Source: Pseudomonadota bacterium
Lineage (GTDB): Bacteria > Pseudomonadota > Alphaproteobacteria > Acetobacterales > Acetobacteraceae
Direction of reading: 5' to 3'
DNA: 9,229 bases
Assembly: GCA_021784255.1 (NCBI GenBank)
Contig: JAJXSZ010000107.1
Location: forward strand, 1-9,229
The translations under genes were made by a program, and so were the position numbers. The notes under the pieces were generated by a model that saw nothing but the letters and a program-made list of their open reading frames with translations, ran no database searches and was not told where the DNA came from. Shown here piece after piece: positions 6,006-9,229 of this stretch (positions are counted from its first letter, which is position 1; every line of letters begins with the position of its first letter).

Positions 6006-7201
6006 TAGTTCCCCGCGAGCCGGTCGATCGCGGCCTGCACGCCGCCCGGCCGGTGCGGCACGCCGGCGGCGCGCAGCCCCATCTCGACGCCGCCGAGCGT
6101 GCCGAGCAGGGCGAGATCCGAAAAGTCGCCGAGATGGCCGATGCGCAGCACCCGGTCGCGCAGCGGCCCGAGTCCGTTGCCCAGGCTCATGTTGTACTTC
6201 TCGAGGATCACCGCCCGGAGCGCGTCCGCGCTGTGCCCCTCGGGTAGCCGCACCGCCGTCAGCGACGAGGAATATTCCGCCGGCTCCGCGCACTGCGTCT
6301 CCAGCCCCCAGGCCGCGACCGCGCGGCGCGTCGCCTCGGCGTGGCGGTCATGGCGCGCGAACACGTTCTCCAGCCCCTCGTCGAACAGCATCGCCAGCGC
6401 CGCGTCGAGCCCGTAGAGCAGGTTGGTCGAGGGCGTGTAGGGGAAATAGCCGGTGGCGTTGGCCGCCAGCATCGACTCCCAGTCCCAGTAGCTGCGCGCC
6501 AGCTTCGCGGTCTTCGCGGCCGCCCTGGCCCTGGCGCCGATGGCGTTGAAGGACAGGCCCGGCGGCAGCATCAGCCCCTTCTGCGACCCGGCGACGGTGA
6601 CATCCACGCCCCACGCGTCGTGCCGGTAGTCGATGCTGGCGAGCGAGGAGATCGTGTCCACCATCAGCAGCGCCGGATGCCCCGCGGCGTCGATCGCGGC
6701 GCGCACCGCGGCGATGCGGCTGGTGCACCCGGTCGAGGTCTCGTTGTGCACGACGCAGACCGCCTTGATCGCCTGCGCCCGGTCGGCCGCCAGCGCTGCC
6801 GCCAGCGCCGCGACATCGGCGCCGCGCCGCCAGTCGGTCTCGACGAACTGCACCAGCAGCCCGAGCCGTTCCGCCATCGCCTGCCACAGCGTGGCGAACC
6901 AGCCGGTGCGGCACATCAGCACCCGGTCCCCGGGCGAGAGCGTGTTGACCAGCGCCGCCTCCCACGCCCCGGTGCCGGATGCCGGGTAGATCACGACCTC
7001 GCCCTCGGTGCGGAAGATGCGCTTGAGATTGGCCAGCACCCGCAGCCCGAGTTCGCCGAATTCCGGCCCGCGATGGTCGATGGTCGGCCGGTCGATCGCG
7101 CGCAGCACCCGGTCCGGCACGTTGGTCGGCCCCGGGATCTGCAGGAAATGCCGGCCCGGCTGGTACGCCTGGGAACGGTGGGCCTCGGGACGATCTGGCA
7201 T
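6005..7201 (-). CDS. sgaA: Serine-glyoxylate aminotransferase family (PLP-dependent)
   Basis: This 398-residue cytoplasmic, pyridoxal-phosphate enzyme is of the class V aminotransferase group that moves the amino group of serine (or alanine) to glyoxylate, giving glycine and hydroxypyruvate (or pyruvate). Visible landmarks are the N-terminal FLQIPGPTNVPDRVL (19-33), cofactor-phosphate loop PASGTGAWEAAL (73-84), HNETSTG (152-158), Asp182 in VDTISSLAS, which holds the cofactor ring nitrogen, and the Schiff-base lysine Lys208 in AGSQKGLMLPPG. The block YWDWESMLAANATGYFPYTPSTNLLYG and the C-terminal RIGHLGDFSD are strongly characteristic of the serine-glyoxylate enzymes. Length is normal. The start is set by a strong AGGAGG 7 nt before ATG 7201; the longer ATG at 7261 adds 20 unconserved residues. 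It is divergent from an FAD/Fe-S dehydrogenase. In methylotrophs this enzyme serves the serine cycle; here a general glyoxylate-to-glycine role is as likely. The exact amino donor is not certain. Confidence 0.9.
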   Translation of the reverse strand: MPDRPEAHRSQAYQPGRHFLQIPGPTNVPDRVLRAIDRPTIDHRGPEFGELGLRVLANLKRIFRTEGEVVIYPASGTGAWEAALVNTLSPGDRVLMCRTGWFATLWQAMAERLGLLVQFVETDWRRGADVAALAAALAADRAQAIKAVCVVHNETSTGCTSRIAAVRAAIDAAGHPALLMVDTISSLASIDYRHDAWGVDVTVAGSQKGLMLPPGLSFNAIGARARAAAKTAKLARSYWDWESMLAANATGYFPYTPSTNLLYGLDAALAMLFDEGLENVFARHDRHAEATRRAVAAWGLETQCAEPAEYSSSLTAVRLPEGHSADALRAVILEKYNMSLGNGLGPLRDRVLRIGHLGDFSDLALLGTLGGVEMGLRAAGVPHRPGGVQAAIDRLAGN

Positions 7202-7208
7202 GGCGGTT

Positions 7209-7214
7209 CCTCCT
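7209..7214 (-). promoter_or_regulatory. Strong ribosome binding site deciding the aminotransferase start
   Basis: On the minus strand this reads AGGAGG, a full Shine-Dalgarno match, 7 nt before the ATG at 7201. It is the clearest ribosome binding site in the window and rules in favour of the shorter start over the ATG at 7261. Confidence 0.9.
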
Positions 7215-7227
7215 GTCTCCCTGCATG

Positions 7228-7279
7228 GCGCAACCGCGGCCACACCACCAATGAGAATCACGCCTGGAACCGGTTGCGC
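7228..7279. promoter_or_regulatory. Separated 9-bp perfect inverted repeat in the divergent promoter region
   Basis: GCGCAACCG at 7228-7236 is the exact reverse complement of CGGTTGCGC at 7271-7279, with 34 bp between the arms; arm centres are 43 bp apart, about four helical turns. The right arm lies inside two overlapping 8-bp palindromes, AACCGGTT (7268-7275) and TTGCGCAA (7274-7281); the left arm overlaps TGGCGCAA (7226-7233), one base off TTGCGCAA. The site lies in the 132-bp gap (7202-7333) between two divergent metabolic genes, so a shared regulator bound at both arms, perhaps with looping, is plausible. No -35/-10 pair is clear in either direction, and no regulator gene is in view. Confidence 0.45.
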
Positions 7280-7333
7280 AAATCAATCGCCGCGCGGGCA
7301 TACAAGGGCGGGCACAGCGGTTAGGCTCGGCGC

Positions 7334-9229
7334 ATGCACGACTCCCGCCTCGCTTCCCGCCTGCGCCGCGAAACCCGGGGCGAGGTGCTGTTCGGCGCCG
7401 GCGACCGCGCCCGCTACGCCACCGACGCCTCGATCTACCAGGTCATGCCGGCCGGCGTGCTGGTGCCGCGCACGGCCGATGACGTGGCGGCCGCACTCGC
7501 CATCTGCCGCGAGGAGGGCGTCTCGCTGCTGGCACGCGGCGGCGGCACCAGCCAGTGCGGCCAGACCGTCAACTCGGGCCTCGTGCTCGACTGCTCGAAA
7601 TACCTCCGCCGCCTGGTCGCGCTGGACGCGACGGCGGGGCACGCCACCGTCGAGCCCGGCATCGTGCTGGCCCACCTCAACGCCGCGCTGCGCCGGTCCG
7701 GCTGGTTCTTTCCGGTCGATCCCTCGACCCATGCGCGCGCCACCATCGGCGGCATGGCCGGCAATAATTCCTGCGGCGCCAAGTCGATCCGCTACGGGCT
7801 GATGGCCGACAACGTGCTGGCGATCGACGCGCTGCTCGCCGATGGCACGCGGTTCCGTTGCGAGCCCGTCACCGACGCCGCCAGCCATACGCTTCCCGCC
7901 GGCGTCGGTCAGCTGATCGCGACCCTGCGCGCGCTCGGCGCCGAGCAGGCCGGGGAAATCGCCGCGCGCTTCCCCCGGCTGCTGCGCCGCGTCGGCGGCT
8001 ACAACCTCGACGCGCTGCTGCCCGGCCGCCCCGCCGACCTCGCCCGCCTGCTGGTCGGCTCGGAGGGCACGCTCGCGGTCTCCACCGCGCTCACGCTGAA
8101 GCTCGCGCGCATCAAGCCGCGCAAGGTGGTCGGCATCTGCCAGTTCCCCACGTTCCTCGCCGCGATGGAGGCGGCGAAGCACCTGGTGAGCCTCGACCCC
8201 GAGGCGGTGGAGCTGGTCGATCGCACCATGATCGAGCTCGGCCGCGGCATCCCGATCTACCGGCCGACCATCGAGCGGATGCTGATCGGCGAGCCGGACT
8301 CGCTGCTGCTGGTCGAGTTCCACGGCGAGGCGGACGCGCCGCTGCTGGCGAGGCTCGCGGAACTCGAAACGATGATGGCCGATCTCGGCTATCCCGGCGC
8401 CGTCGTGCGCGCCACCGACGCCGCGTTCCAGGCCGCCGTCGCCACGGTGCGCGAGGCCGGGCTCAACATCATGATGTCGATGAAGGGCGACGCCAAGCCC
8501 GTCTCCTTCATCGAGGACTGCGCCGTCCCGCTCGAGGATCTCGGCGCCTACACGTCGCGCCTCACCGAGGTCTTCACCCGCCACGGCCTCAAGGGCACCT
8601 GGTACGCCCACGCCTCGGTCGGCTGCCTGCACGTCCGCCCGGTGCTGAACATGAAGGACCCGGCCGACATCGCGCGCATGCGCGCGGTTGCCGAGGAAGC
8701 CTTCGCCCTGGTGCGCGAATACAAGGGCAGCCACAGCGGCGAGCACGGCGACGGCATCGTGCGCTCCGAGTTCCACGCCGAGATGTTCGGCGCGCGTCTC
8801 GTCGCCGCCTTCGAGCGGGTGAAGGACGCGTTCGACCCCGCCGCCCTGCTCAACCCCGGCCGCATCGTCCGCCCGCCGCGCATGGACGACCGCCGCCTGT
8901 TCCGTTACGGCCCCGACTACGCGCCGCTGCCCGCGCCCGCGACGGTGTTCGACTGGTCGGCGCATCCCGCCGCGCTGCTCGGCGCGGTCGAGATGTGCAA
9001 CAGCAACGGCACCTGCCGCGTCTTCGAGGCCGAGGTGATGTGCCCCTCCTACCGCGTCACCCGCGACGAGGCGCATGTGACGCGCGGGCGCGCCGCCACG
9101 CTGCGCCTGGCGCTGACCGGGCAGATCGGCAGCGCCGGCCTCGCCTCGCAGGAGGTCGCCGACGCGCTCAGCCTCTGCGTCAGTTGCAAGGCCTGCCGCC
9201 GCGAATGCCCGACCGGCGTGGACATGGCG
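7334..9229 (+). CDS. FAD-linked and [Fe-S] 2-hydroxyacid dehydrogenase, YdiJ-like (3' partial)
   Basis: The first 632 residues are present and the frame is open at the window end. The family fuses a GlcD/D-lactate-dehydrogenase-type flavin domain to a GlcF-like iron-sulfur domain and oxidises D-2-hydroxyacids, passing electrons toward the respiratory chain. The PCMH-type FAD-binding domain (about 38-260) shows RGGGTSQCGQT (68-77), GGMAGNNSCGAKS (139-151) and LLVGSEGTLAV (239-249). The FAD-oxidase C-terminal domain (about 265-513) has HASVGCLHVRP (426-436) and SGEHGDG (468-474). Iron-sulfur motifs follow: Cys555, Cys561 and Cys570 in CNSNGTCR...MCPSY, then Cys615, Cys618, Cys621 and Cys625 in CVSCKACRRECP. 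ATG 7334 is the only start, since an in-frame TAG lies at 7322-7324; the ribosome site is weak (AGG at 7323-7325). Full family members are near 1,000 residues. Substrates in the family include D-lactate and D-2-hydroxyglutarate; glycolate or glycerate would fit the divergent aminotransferase, but this is inference. Confidence 0.88.
   Translation, partial: MHDSRLASRLRRETRGEVLFGAGDRARYATDASIYQVMPAGVLVPRTADDVAAALAICREEGVSLLARGGGTSQCGQTVNSGLVLDCSKYLRRLVALDATAGHATVEPGIVLAHLNAALRRSGWFFPVDPSTHARATIGGMAGNNSCGAKSIRYGLMADNVLAIDALLADGTRFRCEPVTDAASHTLPAGVGQLIATLRALGAEQAGEIAARFPRLLRRVGGYNLDALLPGRPADLARLLVGSEGTLAVSTALTLKLARIKPRKVVGICQFPTFLAAMEAAKHLVSLDPEAVELVDRTMIELGRGIPIYRPTIERMLIGEPDSLLLVEFHGEADAPLLARLAELETMMADLGYPGAVVRATDAAFQAAVATVREAGLNIMMSMKGDAKPVSFIEDCAVPLEDLGAYTSRLTEVFTRHGLKGTWYAHASVGCLHVRPVLNMKDPADIARMRAVAEEAFALVREYKGSHSGEHGDGIVRSEFHAEMFGARLVAAFERVKDAFDPAALLNPGRIVRPPRMDDRRLFRYGPDYAPLPAPATVFDWSAHPAALLGAVEMCNSNGTCRVFEAEVMCPSYRVTRDEAHVTRGRAATLRLALTGQIGSAGLASQEVADALSLCVSCKACRRECPTGVDMA

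Noticed and set aside
7202..7261. A longer aminotransferase start at the ATG at 7261
   Set aside because: The ATG at 7201 has a perfect AGGAGG 7 nt upstream, and the extra residues are not conserved in this family.
7283..9076. A 597-codon open frame on the minus strand opposite the FAD/Fe-S dehydrogenase
   Set aside because: The plus strand carries all the FAD and Fe-S motifs in order; the antisense product is rich in Ala, Gly, Arg, His and Asp without family motifs.

Overview
This is a very GC-rich, gene-dense chromosomal segment from what is almost certainly an alphaproteobacterium, most plausibly of the Rhodospirillales/Acetobacteraceae type. That placement rests on the close PleD match, the topA-rnr-rpmG-pleD neighbourhood and the base composition; no rRNA or other strict marker is present. 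I see no phage, plasmid, insertion-sequence, CRISPR or tRNA signal, and nothing that looks like a new multi-gene system. The content is mostly core housekeeping and central metabolism.

Positions 1-4219 are a rightward run: the 3' end of topA (DNA topoisomerase I), an unusually short rnr (RNase R) with a 15-bp tandem repeat coding for a basic tail, an exported PDZ/S41-family serine protease that overlaps rnr by 4 bp, and the small ribosomal gene rpmG (L33). Positions 4220-4334 form a convergent intergenic region with hairpins, a 20-bp direct repeat and one copy of a longer repeat. Positions 4335-5696 (minus strand) hold pleD, a response regulator that makes cyclic-di-GMP, with intact active and inhibitory sites. 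Its 308-bp upstream region carries two short perfect palindromes and, at its far end, a second, inverted copy of the repeat found beyond the pleD stop, so pleD is bracketed by an imperfect inverted repeat.

Positions 6005-9229 hold a divergent pair: a serine-glyoxylate aminotransferase (minus) and a large FAD plus Fe-S 2-hydroxyacid dehydrogenase of the YdiJ/D-2-hydroxyacid class (plus, running off the window). The 132 bp between them contains a separated 9-bp perfect inverted repeat that could be a shared operator. A working idea is that the two enzymes act on linked 2-hydroxy- and 2-oxo-acids (glyoxylate, hydroxypyruvate, glycerate), but the oxidase substrate cannot be read from sequence.

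The observations most worth a second look are the inverted repeat copies around pleD, the divergent operator-like repeat, the missing N-terminal domains of RNase R, and the pentapeptide repeat tail.
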